Origin: Austwickia chelonae
GTDB lineage: Bacteria; Actinomycetota; Actinomycetes; Actinomycetales; Dermatophilaceae
Direction of reading: 5' to 3'
Length of the DNA: 64,000 nucleotides
NCBI RefSeq assembly: GCF_003391095.1
Contig: NZ_CP031447.1
Location: 1-64,000, forward strand
The notes under the pieces: model-generated
Seen by the model: only the letters and a program-made list of their open reading frames with translations
The model's database searches: none
What the model was told of the DNA's origin: nothing
Shown here: one piece after another, positions 28,271 through 37,250 of the stretch
How positions within the stretch are numbered: the first letter of the stretch is position 1
Layout: each line of letters begins with the position of its first letter
Position numbers and translations under genes: made by a program

Positions 28271-29643
28271 GGACTCTTCACCACACTCGTGGGCGCGTCG
28301 GCAGCGGCAGAGGTCTCATCGGGATCCGGCAGCGGCCGACGCGCGTGATCGCTGATCCGAAGCAGGATCGCCACGATGGCCCAGTTGGCCAAGAGCGATG
28401 AACCGCCCGCGGAGAGGAAGGGCGTGGTGAGACCGGTCAACGGAATGACACGCAGGACGCCACCGACGATGGTGAAGACCTGCAGCGCCATAGTGAAGGA
28501 CAGACCCGCGGCCAGGAGCTTGCCGAAGCCATCGCGCGTGCCCAGGGCGGTCCGTAGACCGCGTTCGATCAGAAGAGCATAGAGGATGAGGATCGCGAAG
28601 ATTCCAACGAGCCCCAATTCCTCACCGAGGCTAGCGATGATGAAGTCGCTGTCAGCCAGTGGAGTGATATTCGGTCGCCCCTGGCCCAAACCGGTTCCGA
28701 GCATTCCGCCAGCGCCTAGACCGTACAGGCCCTGACGCAGCTGGTAACTCTGCTCGAAGTACTGCTCCGCCCACGGGTCCAACCAGATGTGCACCCGGCG
28801 TTGAAGGTGCGCGAACAACAGGTAAGCCACGAAAGCGCCACCGCAGAACAACGTCATCCCGATCGCGATCCAGCTCTTCCGCTCCGTCGCGATGTACAAC
28901 ATCCCCACGAAGAGACCGAAGAAGAGCAGCGATGTACCCAGGTCGCGCTGAAAGACCAGAACCGCGACCGAGAGCGCCCAGGCAATCAGGATCGGGCCGA
29001 GGTCACGAGCCCGAGGAAGACGGATACCGAAGATCTCCTTACCCGCCAAAGAGAGCGCATCACGGGTCTGGATGAGATAGCCGGCGAAGAAGACCGCCAG
29101 CAGGATCTTGGCCAACTCACCGGGCTGGAAGGAGAAGGGCCCGATCCGGATCCAGATCTGGGCACCGCCAGCCTCGACACCGAGCACCGGCAACAAGGGG
29201 AGGAGCAGTGCGACCAGGCCAGAAGCCATCGCGGTGAAGGTGTACCTGCGCAGGATGCGATGGTCGCGTAGAGCGATCAGCACGACCGAGGCCACGACCA
29301 TCGACAGCCCAGCCCACATGATCTGGCGAGGCGCGACTCCGGAACTGCTGCCCACCGCGATGTCCAACCGGTGAATGATCACGATGCCCAAGCCGTTCAA
29401 CAACGTGGCCACCGGCAACATCAAGGGGTCGGCATAGGCTGCCCGCCAACGGAGCACCAGGTGAAAACCTATGGCGAAGGCCAACACCCACACGCCCTGC
29501 GTGAACAGGTCAACCGGGATCTTCCCAGTAGTGGCCAGACCGACGTTCAAGTAGGCGAGCAGCACGATGATGACCGCGAAGATCAACAGTACGAGCTCGA
29601 TGTTGCGTCGCGTACGGGGACGAAAAGTGCTCACCGTGGTCAT
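28267..29643 (-). CDS. rodA: RodA/FtsW-family lipid II polymerase
   Basis: A SEDS glycosyltransferase that polymerises lipid II for elongation or septal wall. About ten to twelve membrane segments; SEDS landmarks include FQPGELAKILL, FQRDLGTSLL and the GVLRVIPLTGLTTPFLSAGGSS region. I chose ATG 29643, which overlaps the pstP stop as ATGA, giving 458 residues; an upstream ATG at 29658 is possible. Confidence 0.95.
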   Translation of the reverse strand: MTTVSTFRPRTRRNIELVLLIFAVIIVLLAYLNVGLATTGKIPVDLFTQGVWVLAFAIGFHLVLRWRAAYADPLMLPVATLLNGLGIVIIHRLDIAVGSSSGVAPRQIMWAGLSMVVASVVLIALRDHRILRRYTFTAMASGLVALLLPLLPVLGVEAGGAQIWIRIGPFSFQPGELAKILLAVFFAGYLIQTRDALSLAGKEIFGIRLPRARDLGPILIAWALSVAVLVFQRDLGTSLLFFGLFVGMLYIATERKSWIAIGMTLFCGGAFVAYLLFAHLQRRVHIWLDPWAEQYFEQSYQLRQGLYGLGAGGMLGTGLGQGRPNITPLADSDFIIASLGEELGLVGIFAILILYALLIERGLRTALGTRDGFGKLLAAGLSFTMALQVFTIVGGVLRVIPLTGLTTPFLSAGGSSLLANWAIVAILLRISDHARRPLPDPDETSAAADAPTSVVKSP

Positions 29644-30887
29644 GGCGATGTCCCGCACGGCGACGTGAATCGCTTGTTACGGCACTCGTGCGCCGCCTTA
29701 CGCATCTCATCGACGCGTTGCCGGGCGAAGCGGAGATCACCGCGCATCTCCCCATCCAACCGTGTACGCCACATCTCCGGAAGATCCGATACCGGTACAT
29801 CGCTCTGGGTCTCCACCTGCGAAAGATGGATCGACCCCAAGGTCTGGGGTACGCCACGGTAGATGGCGACCTTCCCGTCGGAGTGCCCGACGTAGTACTG
29901 ACTCTGAGCCCACTGCCACCCACTGAATGCAGCCGCGCCCAAGGCAAGGGACAGGACCGAGATGATGACGACCACCCGGACCCATGAACGGGAATGCGGA
30001 TCGTCGTCGTCATCGTCGACATCGTCCTCATGCGGAGAGCCAGCAGCCATCCGAGCCAACGCTGCCGCTTTTTCTGCAGGTGAAGCAGGAACCCCAGCTA
30101 CCCGGTGGCGCCGTTCTGCAGCGGCACCCACGATGGTCGGCTGCGGGGAGACATCGACCGCGGTGGGCACGATATCTCCCAGGACACAGGTGACATTGTC
30201 CGGAGCGCCGCTGCGCATGGCCAGATCGACGAGTCGCCGTGCGGTCTCCAGAGGGTCGTAACCCATCCGGATGACCTCCGAGATCGTGTCGAAGGCGACG
30301 TAATCGGACAGGCCGTCCGAGCAGATCAGGTAACGGTCCCCGATCCGGGGCTCCCGCATCGACAGATCCGGCTCATCACCAGGAGCACCGGTCAACACCC
30401 TGGTCACCAGCGAGCGTTGCGGGTGATACTCAGCCTCCTCCTTGGTGATCCGGCCTGAATCGACCAAGGTTTGTACGAAGCTGTGGTCCTTGGTGATCTG
30501 GAAGAACTCTTCACCACGCAACAGATAGGCGCGGCTGTCGCCGATATGGACCAGCGCCAGGCCATGAGAACCAGCCTTCATCAACGCGGTCAGGGTCGTC
30601 CCCATCCCCGCCAACTCGGGATTGGCCTCCATTTCGGAAGCCAAGGCCTCATTGGCCTCCGAAATGGAAGCTGCGAGGATGTCCAAAGCATCGTCGGATC
30701 CGTGGCTGTCCCCGTCCAATGGGGCAAGCCTGGCCAGAACCAAGGACGAGGCCACATTTCCGCCGGCATGGCCACCCATGCCATCGGCCACCGCCAACAG
30801 GTGCGGGCCGGCATAACCGGAGTCTTCGTTCCGCGATCTCACCAGACCGACATCCGTATGAGCCGCGAAGTCCAGGGCAAAGGTCAT
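29640..30887 (-). CDS. pstP: PP2C-family Ser/Thr phosphatase PstP
   Basis: The phosphatase that reverses PknA/PknB phosphorylation. PP2C motifs are visible: VRSRNEDS (16-23), ADGMGGH (34-40), GTTLTALM, HIGDSRAYLL, CSDGLSD and SGAPDNVTCVLGD with metal-binding Asp residues. An acidic stretch (EDDVDDDDDDP) precedes one membrane segment (about 300-322), then a 90-residue extracytoplasmic part ending in a CxxxxFTSPC element. 415 residues. Confidence 0.95.
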   Translation of the reverse strand: MTFALDFAAHTDVGLVRSRNEDSGYAGPHLLAVADGMGGHAGGNVASSLVLARLAPLDGDSHGSDDALDILAASISEANEALASEMEANPELAGMGTTLTALMKAGSHGLALVHIGDSRAYLLRGEEFFQITKDHSFVQTLVDSGRITKEEAEYHPQRSLVTRVLTGAPGDEPDLSMREPRIGDRYLICSDGLSDYVAFDTISEVIRMGYDPLETARRLVDLAMRSGAPDNVTCVLGDIVPTAVDVSPQPTIVGAAAERRHRVAGVPASPAEKAAALARMAAGSPHEDDVDDDDDDPHSRSWVRVVVIISVLSLALGAAAFSGWQWAQSQYYVGHSDGKVAIYRGVPQTLGSIHLSQVETQSDVPVSDLPEMWRTRLDGEMRGDLRFARQRVDEMRKAAHECRNKRFTSPCGTSP

Positions 30888-30890
30888 GGA

Positions 30891-31373
30891 CTACCGCCTG
30901 AGTTCCAGCACCGTGGTGCCGATCCTCAGCTGGCTACCGTCACGCATCTCAATCGGTTGCGAGATGCGCTGCCCGGATACGAAAGTGCCATTGGTGGAGT
31001 TGAGGTCCTCGAGATACCAATGCCCTGCCTCTTCGAAGATGCGGGCATGACGGCCCGAAGAGAAGTCGTCATCGAGGACGAGGGTGCACTCCGGGTTACG
31101 ACCCAGAAGTACCCCCGACGCCCGAAGCGGCACTGTCGTGCCGCGCAACGGGCCTTCCACGATGACCAGCGAACGCAACCCACGCCCCCGACGCTCTGCT
31201 CGACTAGAAGGCACATTCGAGGTCGGACGAACTTTCGCCCGACCGTCGGCAGCCTTCTTCACGATGCGAGTTCCGTACAGGTCGCTGCGGATTACCCCAA
31301 CGATGCTGAAGACGAAGAGCCACATCAAGATGAGCAGACCGAGCCGTACAGCGGTGAGGGTGAGTTCGCTCAA
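30891..31373 (-). CDS. fhaB: FHA-domain protein FhaB
   Basis: A phosphothreonine-reading adaptor linking PknA/PknB signalling to RodA, PbpA and the divisome (FipA-like). Residues 7-28 form a membrane anchor, and 84-158 form the FHA domain with GR (91-92), SSGRHA (105-110) and NSTNGT (125-130). 160 residues. It is 3 nt from pstP and 7 nt from fhaA. Confidence 0.93.
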   Translation of the reverse strand: MSELTLTAVRLGLLILMWLFVFSIVGVIRSDLYGTRIVKKAADGRAKVRPTSNVPSSRAERRGRGLRSLVIVEGPLRGTTVPLRASGVLLGRNPECTLVLDDDFSSGRHARIFEEAGHWYLEDLNSTNGTFVSGQRISQPIEMRDGSQLRIGTTVLELRR

Positions 31374-31380
31374 AGTCCCT

Positions 31381-32709
31381 TCACCGCCTGCCGGAGCGGA
31401 TGACCAAGCTGGTCCTCCCGAGGGTGATCCTGTCTCCGTCGGTCACATGCTGGCTGGTGATCCGGTCACCGTTCACGAACGTGCCATTGGTCGAGCCCAG
31501 ATCGCGCACCGAAATGGCGAAGTGCGGCCCGTCATGGGTCACCCGGATCTCGGCATGACGACGGCTGATACCGGCGTCTTCCAAGGTGATGTCGACATGA
31601 GGGTCCCGTCCCAGCACGGTCAACGCGCTCAGCAGCGGATATCCATGCCCGTCCATGTCCAGCCACGGGCGCTCGGTCGGGTCGACCCGAGCTGCCGAAG
31701 GCCGCGACGGGGCTTCCCGGGGATCCCGGTCGTAGTCGTCGTATTCCCTGCCGCCATAAGCGGCATCCCGGCCGACAGGAGCCTGCGACGACCAGCGGTC
31801 GGCCTGAGCTTCCTGGTACGGGTCGTACGGGTCCCGACGGGGGTCTTGCGCCGCATACGGGTCATGAGGCTGACCGTAGGGGTCGCGTCGCGGGTCGGGA
31901 TCGGCGTACGGGTCCCGACGGGGGTCTTGCGCCGCATACGGGTCATGAGGCTGACCGTAGGGGTCGCGTCGCGGGTCGGGATCGGCGTACGGGTCCCGAC
32001 GGGGGTCTTGCGCCGCATACGGGTCATGAGGCTGACCGTAGGGGTCGCGTCGCGGGTCGGGATCGGCGTACGGGTCCCGACGGGGGTCTTGCGCCGCATA
32101 CGGGTCATGAGGCTGACCATAAGGATCGACCGCTCCTGCGCGACCCGCCGCAGCGGTGCTCGCCAGGGAACCAGCTGCCGCACTCGCTGCGTGACTGGCC
32201 AATCCGGCCGGACCTTCCGCCGGGGCCTCTGCCTCCGACGAACGGAACGGATGTGCTCTGCGCAATTCTTCGGCATGTTGACGACGCCGCATCTCGGCCG
32301 CCTCCTGCGGATCTTCCTCCAGCTCCCCTTCGGGGATGCGTTTGGCTGTGGCCGGACGAACCCGGAACACTCCGGTCTCCAATTCCTCGCGGGAACGGAA
32401 GTCGATGTGGAACGGCCCACCCGGAACATAATGTTGCTGCTCGGCATGTTCTTCAACGCTGGCGATCAGCTCTTCCGCCAACACGTCGGCATAACTCGTC
32501 AGTCGCTCGTAATCACTGGGGGACAGATCGATGACGAAAAGATTGGGCACCACGGTGCGCCCTCTGCCGACCACGGCAGCACGGTCATCCATGGCCCGTC
32601 GCATCGCCGAAGCGATCTCGACGGGTTGAACCTCTGCACGGAACGCCCGCGCGAAGGCGCCGTTGACGGCACTTTCGAGCTTGCGCTCGACTCTATCGAA
32701 CAGGCCCAC
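31381..32709 (-). CDS. fhaA: FHA-domain protein FhaA with DUF3662 domain and tandem repeats
   Basis: First gene of the operon. Residues 1-125 form the DUF3662 domain (GLFDRVERKLESAVNGAFARAFRAEVQPVEIASAMRR); in mycobacterial FhaA it contacts cell-wall regulators. Residues about 194-305 hold a 27-residue Tyr/Asp/Pro/Arg repeat (motifs DPYGQPHDPYAAQ and DPRRDPYADPD) in three full copies plus a partial. The C-terminal FHA domain (about 360-440) has LGRD, SRRHAE and GSTNGTFVNG. GTG start with GGAGGG upstream; 442 residues. Confidence 0.94.
   Translation of the reverse strand: MGLFDRVERKLESAVNGAFARAFRAEVQPVEIASAMRRAMDDRAAVVGRGRTVVPNLFVIDLSPSDYERLTSYADVLAEELIASVEEHAEQQHYVPGGPFHIDFRSREELETGVFRVRPATAKRIPEGELEEDPQEAAEMRRRQHAEELRRAHPFRSSEAEAPAEGPAGLASHAASAAAGSLASTAAAGRAGAVDPYGQPHDPYAAQDPRRDPYADPDPRRDPYGQPHDPYAAQDPRRDPYADPDPRRDPYGQPHDPYAAQDPRRDPYADPDPRRDPYGQPHDPYAAQDPRRDPYDPYQEAQADRWSSQAPVGRDAAYGGREYDDYDRDPREAPSRPSAARVDPTERPWLDMDGHGYPLLSALTVLGRDPHVDITLEDAGISRRHAEIRVTHDGPHFAISVRDLGSTNGTFVNGDRITSQHVTDGDRITLGRTSLVIRSGRR
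31829..32126. repeat. 81-bp tandem repeat inside fhaA
   Basis: Copies begin at 31829, 31910 and 31991, with a partial copy at 32072. The three full 81-bp units are identical base for base, so the expansion is recent or held by conversion. The unit is in frame with fhaA. Confidence 0.95.
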
Positions 32710-32805
32710 GACGCTCCCTCCTCACGCGACAACTCATATCCAGCGTATCTGTACGACCTGGTAGAGACCTGAACCCACCCGGTCGTGACGGTATATGCCC
32801 AGCTC

Positions 32806-33636
32806 TCACATCTCCTCGTGAGTGTCTGGGTCATAACCCCATTGACGCCCGTTCGGACGTCCTAGTCCAGTGATCGTAACTATTTCTTCCGCGGACAGCT
32901 CAAAGTTGAAAAGGTCGAGGTTGTCCTTTTGCCGAGACGGATCAGCTGACTTGGGCAGCGGAAGGCAGCCTCGCTGAAGGTGCCAACGCAGAATGACCTG
33001 CGCCGAAGACACCCCGTTCCTGACTGCGATCTCCTCGATCTGGGAAGCGACCCGCTTCATGCGAGCCACTGGACTCCACGACTGGGTGACGATTCCCATC
33101 CGCCTATGGACACGAAGCATTTCCTCCTGCGGGAAGGAAGGATGAACCTCGATCTGGTTCACCGCCGGCACCACCCCCGTCGCGGAGATGACGTCCTGCA
33201 GGTGGCGTTCTGAATGGTTCGACACCCCGATGCTGCGGACGAGGCCTCGCTCACGACAGGCCACCAGGGCCTGGAAGGCTTCGACATACTGACCAACGCT
33301 CGGGTTCGGCCAGTGGACGAGAACCAGGTCGAGCTGGTCGAGCTTCATCAACCGCAGGCTTTCCTCCACACAATGCACCGCATCGTCATGGGCGTGGAAA
33401 CGGCCCGGTATTTTGGTCGCCACCAGGACTTCTTCGCGGGGGACGCCGCTGCGTCGAAGTGCTTCGCCGACCTCCTGCTCGTTCTCGTAGTTCACCGCCG
33501 AATCGATCAAACGGTACCCGGCTTCCAAAGCGGAGACCATCGCTACGATCCCCTCCTCCCCCCGGAGCGGATAGGTGCCCAGTCCGATCTGGGGCACGAC
33601 GACGCCGTCGTTCAGCATGTAGGTAGGAACGGTCAT
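32806..33636 (-). CDS. Aldo/keto reductase
   Basis: An NADPH-dependent (by family) carbonyl reductase resembling 2,5-diketo-gluconate reductases. It shows IGLGTYPLRG, LIDSAVNYENEQEVGEAL (Asp and Tyr of the tetrad), VATKIPG (Lys), LVHWPNP (His), GVSNHSERHL and VNQIEVHPSFPQEEM. ATG 33636 gives 276 residues and begins MTVPTYMLNDG; the frame extends to 33942, but the extension shows no family similarity. Substrate unknown. Confidence 0.93.
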   Translation of the reverse strand: MTVPTYMLNDGVVVPQIGLGTYPLRGEEGIVAMVSALEAGYRLIDSAVNYENEQEVGEALRRSGVPREEVLVATKIPGRFHAHDDAVHCVEESLRLMKLDQLDLVLVHWPNPSVGQYVEAFQALVACRERGLVRSIGVSNHSERHLQDVISATGVVPAVNQIEVHPSFPQEEMLRVHRRMGIVTQSWSPVARMKRVASQIEEIAVRNGVSSAQVILRWHLQRGCLPLPKSADPSRQKDNLDLFNFELSAEEIVTITGLGRPNGRQWGYDPDTHEEM

Positions 33637-33885
33637 CTCGATGCTCTCTCTCGGACACAAATTAAGGACCTGGCTCCCCCGACCGTACGGCCTGGAGCCT
33701 GCCTTTACCGAGCGGGGCAATCTCTCAACCAAGGGGAGAAGACCCTTCCACGAGCAGCTCGTCTCATCATGCAGACCGCTTTGGGTGTGCTTTGAGCAGC
33801 GCGAATTCGCGTATTCACTCATCCGTGTCGGGCTACTGGAAGGTACGACTTCCCTTACCCGCAGGTCACCTTGAGGGTGGAGAGC

Positions 33886-34047
33886 ATGTTCACCCTTGAA
33901 GACCTCGACCTGTCCGAAGAGCTCGAATTCTTCCGTGCACACGGAACTGACCTCATGAGTGCACCGGAGCAGGACGACCAGGCAACGACCTCACCCGAGG
34001 CAGATGCTCGGCTGCACCCCGCCGACTACTTCATCGCCGGGGTCTAA
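33886..34047 (+). CDS. Small acidic ORF, possible leader-type peptide
   Basis: A 53-codon ORF beginning MFTLEDLDLSEELEFFRAHG and ending DYFIAGV. GGTGGAG lies 5 nt before the ATG. The acidic LEDLDLSEEL start looks like leader sequences of some ribosomally made peptides, but no modification enzymes lie nearby. It sits alone between the divergent aldo/keto reductase and a convergent membrane protein gene. It may be a real small protein or chance. Confidence 0.4.
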   Translation: MFTLEDLDLSEELEFFRAHGTDLMSAPEQDDQATTSPEADARLHPADYFIAGV

Positions 34048-34085
34048 ACCGCGACCCTCTGCTGACACGGCGTCGTCCTGCGAGG

Positions 34086-34838
34086 TCATGCCTTCGCCGG
34101 GCGACGCCGACCCCACAACATCAGACCGATGCCGGCCAGGGTGGAGATACCGCCCAACCCGGCAGCTAATACCGTCAACACCACATCGAGGGTGCCGACC
34201 GGGCGGCCGGCCTTCGCAGCCTCGATATCTCCCGAGCAGGTCACGGTGTAGTCCCCGCCCTGACGGGCCGTGAAGATCGAAGAGCTCTGCCACAACACGT
34301 CAGAACCCTGGAGCAGGACCGGGCTGGCGTGCTCCACGGACACCGGGGCGTCCTCCCCATCGGCCACGACACACTGCGAAGCCCCACTGCCCCGCTCTGT
34401 GTACAACATCCGTTGTTCACCGGCGTCCAAGCGGATGATCACCGGCTGCCCCTGAGGCAGCCGCACTGCATTGCCGATCGTTTCAGCCGACATCGAACCC
34501 AGATGCATGGCAGCTATGCCCATCGTGAGCAAACCCACGATGAACAGGCCGATGCCCAACCCCGTCAAATGACGCCAAGGATGTGTCGGAGGGTGGAAAA
34601 GCACATGATCGTGATCCGTCAGGTCATGGTCCGCGAGGTCGCTGTCAACGCCCTCGCGGAGAGACGACGGGTTCTCTTCCTGATGTTTTCCGTCAGCTTT
34701 TTCCACGCTCTCGACGTGCGCAGGTGACGAAGACTCGGCGAGTGGGGCTGCGGCCGGACTCTGATCAGGCGCCACCTCGGAATCAGACCCAGGGCGCCGT
34801 GACGAATCCCGTCCGGGCGGCGAAGGCTGCTCAGTCAT
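34086..34838 (-). CDS. Hypothetical membrane protein
   Basis: 250 residues. The N-terminal 85 are hydrophilic and acidic with a His/Asp cluster (DHDLTDHDHVLFHPPTHPW), then a membrane segment (about 90-112), an extracytoplasmic domain of about 105 residues with two Cys (SQCVV and VTCSG) that may form a disulfide, and a second membrane segment before a WGRRRP cytoplasmic end. ATG 34838 has GGGAGAG upstream. I do not recognise the family. Confidence 0.7.
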   Translation of the reverse strand: MTEQPSPPGRDSSRRPGSDSEVAPDQSPAAAPLAESSSPAHVESVEKADGKHQEENPSSLREGVDSDLADHDLTDHDHVLFHPPTHPWRHLTGLGIGLFIVGLLTMGIAAMHLGSMSAETIGNAVRLPQGQPVIIRLDAGEQRMLYTERGSGASQCVVADGEDAPVSVEHASPVLLQGSDVLWQSSSIFTARQGGDYTVTCSGDIEAAKAGRPVGTLDVVLTVLAAGLGGISTLAGIGLMLWGRRRPAKA

Positions 34839-34933
34839 GACTCTCCCAGCGACGGCGGCACCCGCGAATCACGGGCCACCACCACTGTATCCAGAGAGAA
34901 CAGCTTGCTTCTCCCCTCGTCCCCGCTGCAAGG

Positions 34934-35500
34934 TCACTTCCGGTGCGGCCAGAAACGCTCGTACCACTTCGGCTCCTGCTCACCGATCTCCATCTCGACG
35001 ACAACCACATCGCCGAACAGGGAGTAGGAACGGACCGTGACCCGCGGGGAATCCGGCGAAGGAGCCGTACGACGCCGATCTTCCAGATCGCCGAAGATCG
35101 AGGAACCACCCAGGGACACATCCGTTCCTGGCGGCACGATGACTTTGACATCCCCGAACAGCTGCCAGGTCTTCATCTGCACCTCTGCGGCGGAGAACGA
35201 CGCCTCCCGCAAATCGAAGATGCAGTCCCCGAAGACGCCCAACGTGGTCGACCGCTCGGCCACCGTCCACGGCCCCCGACGAGTCACATCACCGAAGAAA
35301 AGGACAGACCACCCCTTCGAGGGAGATTTCGAGCCCTCAGGCCGGCGTGTGATGACCGGCCCCCGTCGACCTGGACGCGGTCGATCGGTGAGGACCCCTC
35401 CCTCTCCGATGACAGGCATGTCGAAATACGCGACCGGACCAGGTGGGGGATCTCCAGGAAGCCGATCCTGCGGTTCCTTGCCGTGGCGAGGCTGCGTCAT
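34934..35500 (-). CDS. LiaF-like domain protein
   Basis: 188 residues. After a Pro/Gly/Arg-rich N-terminus, residues about 62-175 contain repeated beta-strand phrases WSVLFFGDV, LGVFGDCIFDLREA, WQLFGDVKVIVPPG, SSIFGDL and YSLFGDV, the pattern of the C-terminal domain of LiaF-like and DUF1707-associated cell-envelope proteins. No membrane segment, so probably cytoplasmic. A link to envelope stress is inferred from family only. Confidence 0.75.
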   Translation of the reverse strand: MTQPRHGKEPQDRLPGDPPPGPVAYFDMPVIGEGGVLTDRPRPGRRGPVITRRPEGSKSPSKGWSVLFFGDVTRRGPWTVAERSTTLGVFGDCIFDLREASFSAAEVQMKTWQLFGDVKVIVPPGTDVSLGGSSIFGDLEDRRRTAPSPDSPRVTVRSYSLFGDVVVVEMEIGEQEPKWYERFWPHRK

Positions 35501-35623
35501 AAGAGCACCTTATGACGCAGCGCCCACAAGTAGCCAGAGAGAGGGGCAGCCTGGGCAAGGGGTGCCCCATCAGCCAGGAAGCTACTCCACGTGTCGAAAT
35601 GAGCGGTGTTCCCGGGACGAAGA

Positions 35624-35656
35624 ACGGGGTGCGGCCTCAACCCGGCCGCACCCCGT
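35624..35656 (-). terminator. Terminator of the amino-acid permease gene
   Basis: A perfect 13-bp stem (ACGGGGTGCGGCC with complement, 7-nt loop) lies 23 nt past the permease stop and is followed on the minus strand by TTCTTCG. Confidence 0.75.
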
Positions 35657-35679
35657 CACCTCGATACGAGAAGCGTCGA

Positions 35680-37107
35680 TCAGTCGTCGGACTTCTCGAT
35701 GACCTCAGCAAAATCAGGGCTCGGCGTCCCTGTGCCGTACAGCCGTTTGTTCACCAGGAAAGTCACGAACCACAGCCCGATCCCGACCACCAACAGGACC
35801 CCGCCGATCGCGAAGTCACGCGGGTTACGGCCGGAGAACGGGCTGGCGAGGAAAGCGGAGAAGAGCCCGCCCAAGATCGGCAGGAAGGTCGGGGTCCTGA
35901 AATGGGAATGAGCGACCTTGTCCCGGCGCAGCACCAGGACGGCGATATTCACGATGGTGAAGACGACCAACAGCAGGAAAGCCGTCGTACCGCCCAGGTC
36001 CTCAAGGTCGGCCCAAGCTACCAGCGCGAAAGCCAACAGCGTGGTGAACACGATGGCCACCCACGGGGTGCGACGGACCGGAAGAACCTTGCCCAGCATG
36101 TGCGGAAGCACCCGCTCGCGGCTCATGCCGTAGACCAGGCGGCTGGCCATCAGCATGTTCAACAGCGCCGTATTGGCAACAGCGAACATCGTGACCACGG
36201 CGAAGACACCCACCGGGAACCCTGGCCATCCCGCTTCCAAGACCTGGATCAACGGAGTACTTCCCTGACTGAGTTTCTCGGCCGGGACCAACGAGATGGC
36301 GGAGATGGCGACCAGCAGGTAGACGCATCCGGCCAAGGACAAAGCGATCAGCATGATCTTCGGGAAGGTCTTTGCCGGATCCTTGGTCTCTTCGGCCATG
36401 TTGACGCTGTCCTCGAAACCGACCATGGCGAAGAAGGCCAAGGCGGTGGCCGCCGTCACAGCACTGAAAGCAGACTCCCCTTCGGGGAAAGAGATATCCA
36501 TCAGGTGACTGGTGTCACCTTTGCCGCTCAACAAGGCATACAGGCCTACTCCGACGATCAGGGTCAGACCAGACATTTCGACCAAGGTCAGCACCACATT
36601 CAGCTTCACCGACTCGCTGACACCACGCAGGTTCACCAGCGCAATCACGGTGAGGAAGAACAGCGCGCCGACCACCATGAAACCCTGGTCGGACTTCCAC
36701 CCAGCCGCCTTCGCGAAATTCGCAGCAAAGGCTTTTGCCGCAGATGACGACGAGGTCAGCCCCGAAGCCATGACGGTGAAAGCGACCAAAAAGGTCAGGA
36801 AGTGGACGTTGAACGCGCGATGGGTGTAGGTCGCGGCACCACCGGCTCGCGGATATTTCGTGACCAGCTCCAGATAGCTGCACGCGGTGATCATCGCGAC
36901 AAGGAAGGCGCAGAGGAACGGTAACCAGACCGCCCCTCCGACCTCCTTGGCGACCTTGCCGGTCAAGGCATAGACGCCTGTGCCCAGGACGTCACCCATG
37001 ATGAAAAGCAGAAGAAGTGCGGGGCCGATAGCTCTCTTGAGTTCTTCCTTCTCAGTCGAGCCGGAGGCGCCCGCAGGAGTTGCGGCAGGCGCAATGTCAT
37101 TTGCCAT
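35680..37107 (-). CDS. APC-superfamily amino-acid permease
   Basis: About twelve membrane segments in 475 residues. The APC substrate-site signature is IMGDVLGTGVYALTGKV in helix 1. It also has KYPRAGGAATYTHRAF and FFAMVGFEDSVNMAEETKDPAKTFPK, typical of cationic or neutral amino-acid permeases. ATG 37107 (MANDIAPAAT) is preferred to 37149. Substrate unknown. Confidence 0.88.
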   Translation of the reverse strand: MANDIAPAATPAGASGSTEKEELKRAIGPALLLLFIMGDVLGTGVYALTGKVAKEVGGAVWLPFLCAFLVAMITACSYLELVTKYPRAGGAATYTHRAFNVHFLTFLVAFTVMASGLTSSSSAAKAFAANFAKAAGWKSDQGFMVVGALFFLTVIALVNLRGVSESVKLNVVLTLVEMSGLTLIVGVGLYALLSGKGDTSHLMDISFPEGESAFSAVTAATALAFFAMVGFEDSVNMAEETKDPAKTFPKIMLIALSLAGCVYLLVAISAISLVPAEKLSQGSTPLIQVLEAGWPGFPVGVFAVVTMFAVANTALLNMLMASRLVYGMSRERVLPHMLGKVLPVRRTPWVAIVFTTLLAFALVAWADLEDLGGTTAFLLLVVFTIVNIAVLVLRRDKVAHSHFRTPTFLPILGGLFSAFLASPFSGRNPRDFAIGGVLLVVGIGLWFVTFLVNKRLYGTGTPSPDFAEVIEKSDD

Positions 37108-37198
37108 GGAGAGAGCCTGCACTGTCGAAGGCCGATCTGGACAGCCCAAATGACAACGATTTCTCGCAAAGTTGTTACAGAGAACCCACCAAAAGGGG

Positions 37199-37220
37199 AA
37201 AAAATCGGCAAAATTGCCGA
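37199..37220 (-). terminator. Rho-independent terminator of the 37251-37925 gene
   Basis: On the minus strand TCGGCAA-TT-TTGCCGA is followed by a run of six T, a canonical intrinsic terminator 30 nt past the stop. Confidence 0.85.
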
Positions 37221-37250
37221 CAGCAATCCAGGGTCAGGGCCCCGTCCCGG

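Noticed and set aside
30625-30670. Inverted repeat inside pstP.
   Set aside because: It arises from similar codons for SISEAN/ALASEM and is imperfect; no reason to think it functional.
31829-32126. CRISPR array.
   Set aside because: The units are contiguous 81-bp identical blocks without unique spacers, and they are in frame within fhaA.
31084-32772. Plus-strand frame of 562 codons over fhaA and fhaB with repeats.
   Set aside because: Its repeats are only the complement of the fhaA tandem repeat; no domain is recognisable.
32806-33942. Aldo/keto reductase extended by 102 N-terminal residues.
   Set aside because: The extension shows no family similarity and lacks a ribosome site; MTVPTYML at 33636 is the canonical start.
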